A stretch of DNA of 36,635 bases from Purshia tridentata. Taxonomy: Eukaryota; Streptophyta; Magnoliopsida; Rosales; Rosaceae. Shown here piece by piece: positions 1 to 9,450 of the stretch (position 1 is the first letter of the stretch; the number at the start of each line of letters is the position of its first letter). A program made the translations under genes and the position numbers. The stretch covers positions 1-36,635 of the forward strand of contig QANT01003337.1 of the NCBI GenBank assembly GCA_003254885.1, given 5' to 3'. Below the pieces are notes generated by a model that was not told where the DNA came from, made no database searches, and worked only from the letters and a program-made list of their open reading frames with translations.

Positions 1-272
1 TGAAGAAGCACTTTAAGCGTTTTTGCATAAAACACCTAAAATTCTTATAAAAAATTATATGTCATTTTTTTGGAGAACCGCTTTTAGTAAAAACTTTGCT
101 AAATAAAAACGCTTCTAAAAAATATCGGATAATAAATTATGAAATAAAAATAATAATACAAAAGTTAACGGAGAAAATAGATATAATCGAGTATTCGGGC
201 ACCGCTCAATTAGTTATTCTCATGTTCAATTTCAACTGTTAATACCAACAGGATTTAAATTCCACCTATCAG
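1..272. repeat. Left part of duplicated MATH-gene block (copy 1)
   Basis: This stretch matches 4310-4574 at about nine bases in ten by eye, including 'cttttagtaaaaac' and 'gttattctcatgttcaattt'. The match is already present at base 1, so the duplicated block continues past the left window edge. At 265-272 it holds the uninterrupted site (cctatcag) into which the 4575-5951 element inserted in the other copy. No coding potential is seen. Confidence 0.8.
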
Positions 273-317
273 ATCAATTCTTACCATTGGAGCTTGCATT
301 AGCTCTTTTGTCGCATA

Positions 318-1006
318 TAGAGGTGCACACGGATTACTTATTTAATCCACAAACCAATATCCATATCCAATCCACAATTTGCGGTATAACCATTTTCATA
401 TCTATATCGATCCATAAATTCGGATATCCACAAGTTCGAATATCTACAAAATCGAATCGGATCGGATCAGATAACGGATAATATCTAAATAATAACATAA
501 AAATTATTTAGCAATTACACAACATAAAAATCATCCCTCAAATTCAACAGTTACACAACATAAAATTCAGAAATTAAGACAAGCTTCAAACATAACAAAT
601 TTCTACTTTCTATAGTCCAATTAAACTATATACTTTGTATATTTATCATTTTTGTAATATATTTCATTGTCAATCTAATATAAAATACCCTAAACTTAAA
701 CTATATAGTAACATATATAGTTTATAAACTATAGGTATTATAAACTATAATAGAGGCTTTTATTTACTTTATAAAAGGAATTAAACATATATAAACTATT
801 TAATAATTTAATATATATAATTTGCAGATCGGATCAGATATATCCGTGGTTTTCAGTATTGATATCCATATCCAATCCACAAATTGTGGATCGGATCATA
901 TCAATATCCACAAATGAAAAGTTGCGGATTAGGTCGGTACAATATACACAAATTGCAAATCAGATCGGATCGGTAAGCAGATTTTCGGTATATTTGTGCA
1001 CCCCTA
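318..1006. mobile_element. Non-autonomous hAT-like transposon, 689 bp
   Basis: The ends form an imperfect terminal inverted repeat: TAGAGGTGCACA on the left and, read inward from the right, TAGGGGTGCACA (11 of 12). The flanks gtcgcata (310-317) and gtcaccta (1007-1014) are an 8-bp target duplication with two mismatches, the length made by hAT transposases. The duplicated locus at 5998-6005 still has one uninterrupted copy of the site. Both subterminal regions are rich in GGATAT, GGATC and CCACAA words, as expected for transposase binding regions. No transposase frame is present; short frames at 287-481 and 859-1188 are not genes. It lies about 400 bp upstream of the likely 5' leader of MATH copy 1. 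Confidence 0.85.
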
Positions 1007-1416
1007 GTCACCTAGTTGAATCGATGGTTTCTTCGTTTGAAAGCGAGCCCCACACACGCTCCGCGTCATATCATGTCTGCCACTCACCTTTCTCTCCTCT
1101 TTCTTCACGTGGGTTGCTAGCCCCAACTTTAATTTGGGTTCGGGTTTGGTTCTCGGGACAAATTGGCTCTCAAATTCCGGCCCAGTAAAGAAAGAGTGAG
1201 GCCTATGTAGCAGTTAGGCTCTCAAAATTTTGGCCCATTAGAAAAGGCCCAACACCCCAAAACCAATGAATCATCTAAACTCTAAAAAGAATGTCCCAAA
1301 GTCTGCTTTTTTATCCAAAAAGTTACCAGAAGTCTCTTTCCTCCTCCTCTGTTTGACTCACGGCAGTGGCATCTCTACAGAGTATTTTTCACCAGCTTTT
1401 GTTCATCGATTAGAAG

Positions 1417-1523
1417 GTATGTTTGACTTCATGGGTCTTCTAAAATTGTTTCTGATAGTTATGTGTGATGTTCGGTGTTATCTATGCTGATTTATTGTTC
1501 ACTGTTTGTGGGTTTTGAGTTAG
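1417..1523 (+). other. Candidate 5'UTR intron of MATH copy 1
   Basis: A good donor (AAG|GTATGT) follows a leader-like stretch, and an acceptor-like TTAG ends four bases before the ATG at 1528; the stretch between is T-rich. Copy 2 has GTCTGT and TTAC at the matching sites, so the intron may be absent or spliced differently there. An alternative acceptor, TTTTGAG, is shared by both copies. No transcript evidence is available. Confidence 0.4.
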
Positions 1524-1527
1524 AATA

Positions 1528-3287
1528 ATGGGGGAGCTTGTATCTGTGGCATTTACATGGAGAATTGATAACTTCTCTGCTAAGTCAAATACTCGCAAGT
1601 TATACTCTGAGGATTTCGTCATCGGTGATTTCAAATGGTATTTGGAGCATCTCCTATTCAAATATATGCTTTTAAAGTTTTGTGCTTTATGTGATTATAT
1701 GTGTAATTGATTGTGGACTGGGTTGTTTGATCAGGAGGATCCTTGTATTTCCAAAGGGCAACAACGTAGATCACTTGTCCCTGTATTTGGATGTTGCCGA
1801 TTCTTCAATATTGCCATATCGGTGGAGACGATATGCCGAGTTCAGGTTGACCGTGGTTAATCAAGTCAACAGAAGATATTCAGTCACAAAGGGTATTTTC
1901 TTTAATCTTCACGTTGTTTATTTCACATTCTATGTTTGTGTTTTGGTCTGCTGTAATTTATGGCAAGGGCTAATTTGTTAAAGGAAATTGTCATCAAATT
2001 TTGACAGGGTTTATCTCTTTCTTTCTTGTGTGTTATTATTGTTTTAGTAATTCCATGTAAGTTGGGAAAGAAAAATTGGAGAAATAACTTCTTTTATTAA
2101 ATGGAATTGTGGTTCTTGCATCCTGTTAAGGAGGTTCCTCTTATATTCAGTCTCACACTTCCTTGTTCCTTCACTAGTTACTCTTTGCCTACTTTCTTAA
2201 AGTGATTCTTTCATTCTGTTATGGAGGTTTCTTCTTATCCTTTATATTTTATTTTATAGACACTACACATCAGTTCCATGCCCGTGAGGCTGACTGGGGC
2301 TTCACATCATTTATGCATCTGAGTGACCTTTGCGACCCTGGCAAAGGGTATATTGTGAACGATGTATGTATTATTGAAGCGAAGGTCTCAGTCCGTAAGG
2401 TTGACATTAAGATTGTAGAAGGCCAAGGAAGTAGAAATTCTGAACCCCCAAAGCTCCCTGAGCAGGATGATCAAAGGCAGGAACCTCCAAATGCAGATTC
2501 TGAACCGGTGCTTGCCGTGCAAGACGCTCCAAGTTCTGCACAAAGGCAAACGGAAGTGGATTCTGTGCAAGTTCCGCACGCTTCATTAGCACTTACAACA
2601 CCTAGTTCTGAAGAAAATTCTGTGCAAGTTCCACACTCTTCATTAGCACTTGCAACACCTAGTTCTGAAGAAGTGCTTGCTTTCCAGGATGCATTGAGAT
2701 CTGAACAATTAATTTGCACTAAGCCTACTGATATTCGCGTTGAGCCTTCCAAAGTCAAGGAACAGGAGGAAGTGCCCCCCAACCCAGCTGGAAAGCTTGT
2801 GGATTTCAGGGGTTTAGGACAAATAGAAAATGCTTTTGTTCCAATGCTAGAGGAAGTATGTTCGTGGCATCCTTCGTTGATTGAGTGCCAACAAAAGAGA
2901 AGTCGTATGTATACTGAATGGGCATTCACGGCTTTGGGTCGACTCCTGCATTTTTTGAAGACTACAAAGGTTAAGGATATGACCGAGGATGCATGCAAGC
3001 ACCTTCAACTTTTGTGGGAGGAGCTTGAGACCTTTAGATTTGACTTGGCTTGGCTGGAGCCTCATGTTCAATCCGCTTTGGGTACGAAGAAGTTTGTGGA
3101 AAGGGCAAGACAAGTGAAGAAAATGAGGGAGGATGTGGATGCTTTGGAGATTGAAACGAAAAAGCTAAGGGCTAAACTAGCTGTTGCAGAGGTAGATCTT
3201 GAGGTAGCAAAAAGAGACTTGGTAAAAGCAGAAGAACCTTTTGGGGAGACAAATATGGATAGTGAGCTAGGTTATGGGAACTGTTAG
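1528..3287 (+). CDS. MATH domain and coiled-coil protein, copy 1
   Basis: Exons 1528-1637, 1735-1892 and 2260-3287 join in frame across GT-AG introns to give 431 residues. Residues about 7-138 form a MATH (TRAF-C-like) domain: FTWRIDNFS in exon 1, then WRILVFPKG across the first splice and LYLDVADSS in exon 2, ending in exon 3 at [18 protein letters not shown] charged Pro/Ser/Glu-rich linker follows, with a 19-residue tandem duplication (190-208, 209-227). The C-terminal part has a conserved helical block starting [19 protein letters not shown] and a coiled coil from about 365 to 415. There is no signal peptide or membrane segment, so it is probably cytosolic. This architecture is the plant MATH-CC family, which includes Arabidopsis RTM3, a factor restricting long-distance potyvirus movement; other members are uncharacterised, so the function here is inference. 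A hAT-like element lies in its upstream region. Confidence 0.88.
2559..2672 (+). repeat. 57-bp in-frame tandem duplication in MATH copy 1 linker
   Basis: Two adjacent 57-bp units (2559-2615 and 2616-2672) encode near-identical 19-residue blocks beginning DSVQVPH and NSVQVPH and ending PSSEE. Copy 2 has one unit at the matching place (from about 7629). The units differ at a few bases, so the duplication is not brand new. Confidence 0.92.
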
Positions 3288-4309
3288 CTTTACTGTAGAA
3301 TTGTCTCTTTACTGTAGAATTCTCTTTGATGTGATTAGCTTTACCTAATCATCAATTCAACCAATTAAATTCCTTTCTCTTTTTAAATTTATTTTCAACC
3401 CCTTATTTTTGTGGTGTGGGTGACCCTCACCTCGGCTTTCATTTTGTAATAGTGGGTCCCCCATAATAATGATCTTCATCATTATAAACAGTTGGACCTA
3501 CCTCCAATTGAAATTGATTAATCAAGTGATTCCTCACAAGTTATGAGTAACATCACCCTGACTATCCAAATCAAAAAAATGTCCAAAAACCTATTTCATT
3601 ATAAAAGTCCCTCTATCCAGCTATGTCTCAATCATTCTAATAGGGTATGAAGATACATATGTTGTAAAAAAACCAACAAAATAAAAAACAAAAATAAAAA
3701 ATCTAATCATAATTCAATCATTTTCTTTACTCTTTTTATGGTTTCATGAAAGCCCAATTGAAGAACCAATGTCTAGGAACTATTTAGGATCTCAAGAGAA
3801 GTGAGCCTTGAAATTCTAATTTTTTTAGATCAGCTTCTCCTTCATTTAGATTCTTGAACTCATATTCATACATATATATATGTTGTCGTGGATATGAATA
3901 ACAAGAAGAAGAGAAAACTATACAATGGCTCTAGGCCTACTACCTCCCCACAAATCCAACAACATGAGGCCCAACACCATGTTGGGGAGGGAGGTCAAAA
4001 TGGACCAGGCCCAAATCTAAACTTTATGAAGAGGTTAAATGTTTGCACAAACTTTTAGTAATTTCTAAAAGAATGCTATTCACGTTTTCCTTTATAATTT
4101 TCATTTTATGATGTAAATTTTTGATCAAAATCGTTCATTTTTTAAATTTAAATATAAAAATTATTTTTGCAAAAAATTAATGAAATAAGAAATCGTTTGA
4201 TTATATAACTGTGATCAAATAAACAAGCAGTTTTAATAGCAATTTGATTTATCATTACTTTATTTGAAATAATTATATAATTAAACGATTTTTCAATTTA
4301 GTTGAATTT
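3288..4309. other. Intergenic, with a displaced MATH-upstream fragment
   Basis: The first about 55 bases match the 3' flank of copy 2, with a short direct duplication of 'ctttactgtagaattgtct'. From about 3343 the sequence has no counterpart in copy 2 and no coding potential. Around 3960-4025 there is a piece ('gaggtcaaaatggacc', 'aggcccaaatctaaac') that matches the sequence upstream of copy 2 near 6255-6325. It is therefore probably the remnant of another copy's 5' region. Confidence 0.5.
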
Positions 4310-4574
4310 TTTGGATAAACACTTTTGCATGAAACACTTAAAATTCTTATAAAAATTTATATGTAATTTTTTTGGAGAATCACTTTTAGTAAAAACGCTG
4401 CTAAATAAAAACGTTTCTAAAAAACACTGGATAATAAATTATGAAATAAAAATAATGATAAAAAAGTTAACGGAGAAAATAGATAAAATCGGGTATTTGG
4501 GGACTGCTCAATTAGTTATTCTCATGTTCAATTTCAGCTGTTGATACCAACTGGAATTAAATTCCACTTATCAG
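4310..4574. repeat. Left part of duplicated MATH-gene block (copy 2)
   Basis: Homologous to 1-272. The homology stops at 4574, where the CAAGG-type element inserted, and resumes at about 5952 with 'agatcaattcttaccatt', which is next to the matching point in copy 1 at 271. Confidence 0.8.
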
Positions 4575-5951
4575 CAATGAGTGTAATTTCGATTTTGCTG
4601 GAAATTTAGACGGAAATTTTGACTGAATTTTGATTTCACTAGGGTTTAGACAAAAACGACGTAAATTGGTATTAAACGATGGAAATTTTGAATAAAACTT
4701 TATCATATGCTTATTTAACATATAATCTACTACATTTATAAAAAATATTGAAGGAATCAAACCATATTGTAAGTTTCATGTGATATAAAGTGAATATAAT
4801 GCGTGCTAGAGACAAATTCTATTAAAAAAAATACTGCACTAATAAATAATTACATAAATAACACCTCAAATTTATATATATTACAATATTAAATCATGAA
4901 TTATATAATCTATACATTAAACCTTATATATTATATAATTTATATTTTATATTCGTTAGGATATGGTATAAGATATTAGGGTTTAAGCCTTTTAGGGTAA
5001 TTTTATTATTATTTTATATAAAAATGTATTAGAATTTAGGGTTTAAAAACAACACTAAATGAAACTCTAAAACAAAGGGCTAAACCAAACTCTAAACGAA
5101 ATTCCATACTATTTTTTTTCTTTCCAATTGGCCAAAGGTTCCAAATCCCAATCAACTCTAAACCTTTTTTTTTTTCCTTCCTTTTTTCCCCTAAGCCTTT
5201 CTCTTTTTTTTCCTCTCTTTTTCTTCCTTTCCTTTTCCTTTTTCTTCCTTTCCTTTTTTTTTTATTTCCTTTTTTTTTTCCTTTCCCTCTTTTCTCCTTT
5301 CCTTCCTTTTTTCTCCTGTGCATGCGTTACCTCTCTCTTCTTTTTTTCCTTTCCTTTCCAGTTTTCACTTTGACTTTTTCACTTTCCTTCCCTTTTTGCT
5401 TTTTCCCGTGCCTCTCAGCCCTCTTTCTTCCCCTAATTTCTCACTTTCCTTCTCTCTTAACTTGATCTCTTCTTAAATTTGCAGACTTGATCTCTTCTCT
5501 CTCCTCCCTCCCCAATCACCTTTCTCTTCTTCCTCATCTCATCTCTCTAGATCTCCCACCTCAAAACCCAGCCGAGCCCGCCCCCACTCCCAGCCGAGCC
5601 GTCGCCCCCTGCTGCCGACCAACCTCCTCTCTTCCTCCCTCCCTGTTCTCAGCTCTTCCTAAAATCCAGTCCTTCTCTTTCTCCGTTAATCTCCCAAAAG
5701 CCCAAAAGAAAACCCAAATCCGAAATTTCATCTGGCCAGAGAGTGAGAAGTGAAATTTTGCTAAAATTTCGGTGAAATTTCTGCAAATCAGGTTGAAATT
5801 TAACCATCTCCCTATTATTTGTGTCTTAAAATTTCAGCGAAATTTTTGAAATTTATACGAAAAAAAATGGAAGTATGATTTTATTTCGTCACACTCAAAA
5901 AACAATAATTTCACTGAAATTTTGTCGAAATTATCGAAATTACACTCCTTA
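4575..5951. mobile_element. CAAGG-type TIR element with gene-like cargo, 1377 bp
   Basis: The left end reads CAATGAGTGTAATTTCGAT and the right end, read inward, TAAGGAGTGTAATTTCGAT, an inverted repeat of about 17 of 19. The flanks cttatcag (4567-4574) and cgctatcag (5952-5960) fit a degraded 8-bp target duplication, and copy 1 has the empty site cctatcag (265-272), so a hAT-type origin is likely. Both subterminal regions are packed with GAAATTTC-like words. The middle has an AT-rich block shared with 10150-10530, then a strongly pyrimidine-rich tract (about 5105-5480) and a GC-richer leader or first-exon-like segment (about 5480-5750) that recurs in reverse near 36420-36635. No transposase frame is seen. 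The open frames here (5128-5373, 5487-5753) are low-complexity and are not called as genes. Confidence 0.72.
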
Positions 5952-5960
5952 CGCTATCAG

Positions 5961-6586
5961 ATCAATTCTTACCATTAGAGCTTGCATTAACTGTTTTGTC
6001 GCATAGATGAGTCGATGGTCTCTTCGTTTGAGAGCGGGCTCCACACATGCTCTGCGTCATATCATGTCTGCCACTCACCTCTCTCTCCTCTTTCTTCACG
6101 TGGGCTGCTGGCCCCACTTTATTGGGTTCTCACTTCTTTTCACCTAATTTGGGTTCAAGTTTGGTTCTCGGGCCGAATTGGCTCTGAAATTCCGGCGCAG
6201 TAAAGAAAGAGTGAGGCCTATGTACCACTGTCTCTCAAAATTTTGGCCCATTAGAAAAGGCCCACAACACCCAAAACCAATGCGGGAGGGAAGTCAAAAT
6301 GGACCTAGGCCCAAAATCATCTAAACTCTGAAAAGAATGTCCCAAAGTCTCTGCATTTTTATCCAATGAGTTACCCAAAAGAAATCTCTTTCCCCCTCCT
6401 CTGTTTGATCTTTGACGCACGGCAGTGTAATCTCTGCAGAGTATTCTTCACCAACTTTTGTTCATTGATAAGAAGGTCTGTTTGACTTCATGGCTCTTCT
6501 AAAATTGTTTCTGATAGTTATGTTTGATGTTCGGTGTTATCTATGCTGATTTATTGTTCACTGTTTGTGTGTTTTGAGTTACAATA
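5961..6586 (+). promoter_or_regulatory. Upstream region and leader of MATH copy 2
   Basis: Homologous to the copy 1 sequence on both sides of its hAT insertion (271-317 and 1015-1527), at roughly 10% divergence by eye. It has the uninterrupted hAT target at 5998-6005 and a 'ggaagtcaaaatggacctag' segment near 6290 that copy 1 lacks. The leader-intron donor and acceptor seen in copy 1 are changed here (GTCTGT, TTAC). No clear TATA box was identified. Confidence 0.55.
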
Positions 6587-8291
6587 ATGGGGGAGCTTGT
6601 ATCTGTGGCATTCACATGGAGAATTGATAACTTCTCTGCTAAGTCAAATACTCGCAAGTTATACTCTGAGGATTTCGTCATCGGTGATTTCAAATGGTAT
6701 TTGGAGCATCTACTATTCAAATATATGATTTTAAATTTTTGTGCTTTATGTGATTATATGTGTAATTGGTTATGGACTGGGTTGTTTGATCAGGAGGATC
6801 CTTATATTTCCAAAGGGCAACAACGTAGATCACTTGTCCCTGTATTTGGATGTTGCCGATGCTTCCATATTGCCATATGAGTGGAGACGATATGCCGAGT
6901 TCAGTTTGACCGTGGTTAATCAATTCAACAGAAGATATTCAGTCACAAAGGGTATTTTCTTTGACCTTCATGTTAATTATTTCACATTCTATGTTTGTGT
7001 TTTGGTCTGCTGTACTTTATGGCAAGGGCTAATTTATTAAAGGAAATTGTCATCAAATTTTGACAGGGTTTATCGTTTTCTTTCTTATGTTTTATTATTG
7101 TTTTAGTAGAGTCCATATGATGCCATGTAAGTTGGGAAAGAAAAATTGGAGAAATAACATCTTTTATTAAATGGAATTGTGGTTCTTGCATGCTGTTAAG
7201 GAGGTTCCTCTTGTATTCAGTCTCACACTTCCTTGTTCCTTCAGTAGTTACTCTTTGCCTACTTTCTTAAAGTGATTCTTTCATTCTGTTATGGAGGTTT
7301 CTTCTTATCCTTGATATTTTATTTTATAGACACTAAACATCAGTTCCATGCACGTGAGGCTGACTGGGGCTTCTCATCATTTATGCCTCTGAGTGACCTT
7401 TGCGACCCTGGCAAAGGGTATATTGTGAACGATGTATGTATTATTGAAGCGAAAGTCTCAGTCCGTAAGGTTGACATTAAGATTGTAGAAGGCCAAGGAA
7501 GTAGAAATTCTGAACCCCCAAAGCTCCCTGAGCAGGATGATCAAAGGCAGGAACCTCCAAATGCAGATTCTGAACCGGTGCTTGCCGTGCAAGACGCTCC
7601 AAGTTCTGCACAAATGCAAACGGAAGTGGATTCTGTGCAAGTTCCACACTCTTCATTAGCACTTACAACACCTAGTTCTGAAGAAGTGCTTGCTTTCCAG
7701 GATGCATTGAGATCTGAACAATTAATTTGCATTAAGCCTACTGATATTCGCGTTGAGCCTTCCAAAGTCAAGGAACAGGAGGAAGTGCCCCCCAACCCAG
7801 CTGGAAAGCTTGTGGATTTCAGGGGTTTAGGACAAATAGAAAATGCTTTTGTTCCAATGCTAGAGGAAGTATGTTCGTGGCATCCTTCGTTGATTGAGTG
7901 CCAACAAAAGAGAAGTCGTATGTATACTGAATGGGCATTCACAGCTTTGGGTCGACTCCTGCATTTTTTGAAGACTACAAAGGTTAAGGATATGACCGAG
8001 GATGCATGCAAGCACCTTCAACTTTTGTGGGAGGAGCTTGAGACCTTTAGATTTGACTTGGCTTGGCTGGAGCCTCATGTTCAATCTGCTTTGGGTATGA
8101 AGAAAAGGGCAGGACAAGTGAAGAAAATGAGGGAGGATGTGGATGCTTTGGAGATTGAAACGAAAAAGCTGAGGGCTAAACTAGCTGTTGCAGAGGTAGA
8201 TCTTGAGGTAGCAAAAAGAGACTTGGTAAAAGCCGAAGAACCTTTTGGGGAGACAAATATGGATAGTGAGCTAGGTTATGGGAGCCATTAG
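6587..8291 (+). CDS. MATH domain and coiled-coil protein, copy 2
   Basis: Exons 6587-6696, 6794-6951 and 7330-8291 join in frame to 409 residues, with exon 1 and 2 lengths (110, 158) identical to copy 1. The architecture is the same: MATH domain about 7-138, Pro/Ser/Glu linker, conserved helical block, and coiled coil about 343-393 ending in [10 protein letters not shown]. It is shorter than copy 1 by one 19-residue linker unit and by three residues before the coiled coil. Exon 1 differs from copy 1 by one silent base. Exon 2 differs by seven bases, six of them changing five amino acids. Both copies look functional by frame and splice sites. As with copy 1, the family role is inferred; RTM3-like antiviral or scaffold roles are known only for some relatives. 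A 1377-bp TIR element interrupts the distal upstream block. Confidence 0.88.
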
Positions 8292-8490
8292 CTTTACTGT
8301 AGAATTGTCTCTTTGATGTGAAAAGGATGTGCAATGTATATATGCAAAATTGGACTTCTTTCAGTTTCGCTTTATATGAAGTGCTTGCATTCTAGGCTTC
8401 TAGCTATGTGTTAATAATGTCTTAATATAACAAGAATAATACAATATTGCAATTCCTTTTAGGGAGTGACTAGCTTGTTGTACTTTTCCT

Positions 8491-8513
8491 TTCTTCTTCT
8501 TCTTCTTCTTCTT
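8491..8513. repeat. (TTC)n microsatellite
   Basis: Uninterrupted TTC repeat in the 3' flank of MATH copy 2. The flank sequence around it ('tgcaattccttttagg', 'gagtgactagc') recurs after the third copy near 9661-9690. Confidence 0.9.
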
Positions 8514-8806
8514 TTTTCTAGATTTCATTCAGTTTGACAAGGTTTGTCTCATCAAGTGATTTCAGATATGTCGAAGGACCCTGTAAACTTTTTGTTCCAT
8601 GTAACAGACGCCAAGCTAGTATAAAGAAATATAGACCAAAACAAAAAACAAGTCACTCTTTCAGAATCGAAATGGTATGTGGCCAATTGGGTCTTGGGAG
8701 ATAGAGAAATCACCTCTACATCTGGAACTGCAAGACCACCCAACTGTCAAATAACCAAAAAATGGCAGAAAACCATATACCAAACCAGATAAAGATTATG
8801 TGAAAT

Positions 8807-9450
8807 CTCCATACTATGTAATAATATGCCAAATTCACCTTTACCGTGGTGGATCAACTTCAAAGCATAAAATCAATCACAAGGGGCACGTATTTTCTTT
8901 ACTGTTCATAACCAATTTACTCTTTACTTCCCATTTATGTTGGTCTTTTCGTCGGCTCTCTTTTCATGCCTATGGCAAAGGCTAATTTAAACTTATATTT
9001 GATAAAAATTTAAAAACTTTCTATAGCATGGCCTAACATAGCATTAAATAAAATGCTATGAAATGGTTTTTATAGCATTTTTTAACTGCTATAGAAATGA
9101 ATTTTCTAGTAGTGACGTCTATGGCAAAGGCTAAATCATTGAATGGAATTGTGGTTCTTGCATACTAGTATGGAAGTTTTTGCTCTGACTCCGTCTCACA
9201 CTTCCTTCTTATTTTGATTTTATAGAGGCCATCCGACATAAGTTCAGTGCAAGTAGAAGTGCATGGGGCTACGCATCATTAATTGCTTTGAGTGAGCTTT
9301 GTGACCCTAGCAAAGGGTTTATTAAGAATGATATTTGTATTGTTGAAGCCGAGGTTGAAGTCAGAAAGGTTAACATTGAGATTGTAGAAGGCAAAGGAAC
9401 TGAAAATTTGGCAAAGATAAAGCTCATGGATTCAGATGTTGGTTTTGGAA
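8807..9450 (+). pseudogene. Third MATH-CC copy, decayed and internally deleted
   Basis: A degraded exon 2 is visible at about 8807-8886 (FTFTVVDQLQSIK-like, but with frame breaks before it). Intron 2 homology follows, then an exon 3 start after TTTTATAG at 9226 that encodes KFSASRSAWGYASLIAL and continues through VRKVNIEIVEGKGTEN. The frame then jumps straight to LMDSDVGFG, which matches the extreme C terminus of the other copies (NMDSELGYG). The linker, helical block and coiled coil are therefore deleted. Exon 1 is not found. A 133-bp insertion sits in intron 2. The 3' flank from about 9611 matches the 3' flank of copy 2, which fixes it as a tandem copy and not a retrocopy. The relic is more diverged from copies 1 and 2 than they are from each other. 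Confidence 0.8.
8986..9118. mobile_element. 133-bp AT-rich insertion, CACTA-like terminus
   Basis: The insert is bounded by perfect 16-bp direct repeats, ctatggcaaaggctaa (8970-8985 and 9119-9134). Near its right end (9105-9114) it reads tttctagtag-tg, i.e. CACTACTAGAAA on the other strand, the classic CACTA-transposon terminus, and it has several 'tgctatag' and 'atagcatt' words typical of subterminal repeats. No matching left terminus is seen, and 16-bp flanks do not fit the 3-bp CACTA duplication, so the mechanism is unclear. Confidence 0.5.

Noticed and set aside
318-1006. Captured or CRISPR-like array suggested by repeated GGATATCCA and CGGATCGGATC words
   Set aside because: Words are irregularly spaced and confined to transposon subterminal regions, with TIRs and a target duplication explaining the structure.
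2471-2998. 175-residue minus-strand frame in MATH exon 3 (and its match in copy 2)
   Set aside because: Shadow of the sense coding frame, which has the MATH-CC homology and proper splice sites.
5036-5373. Open frames rich in Phe/Ser or Lys/Arg over the pyrimidine tract
   Set aside because: They follow from T/C-only low-complexity DNA inside a transposon; both strands are open at once and there are no protein features.
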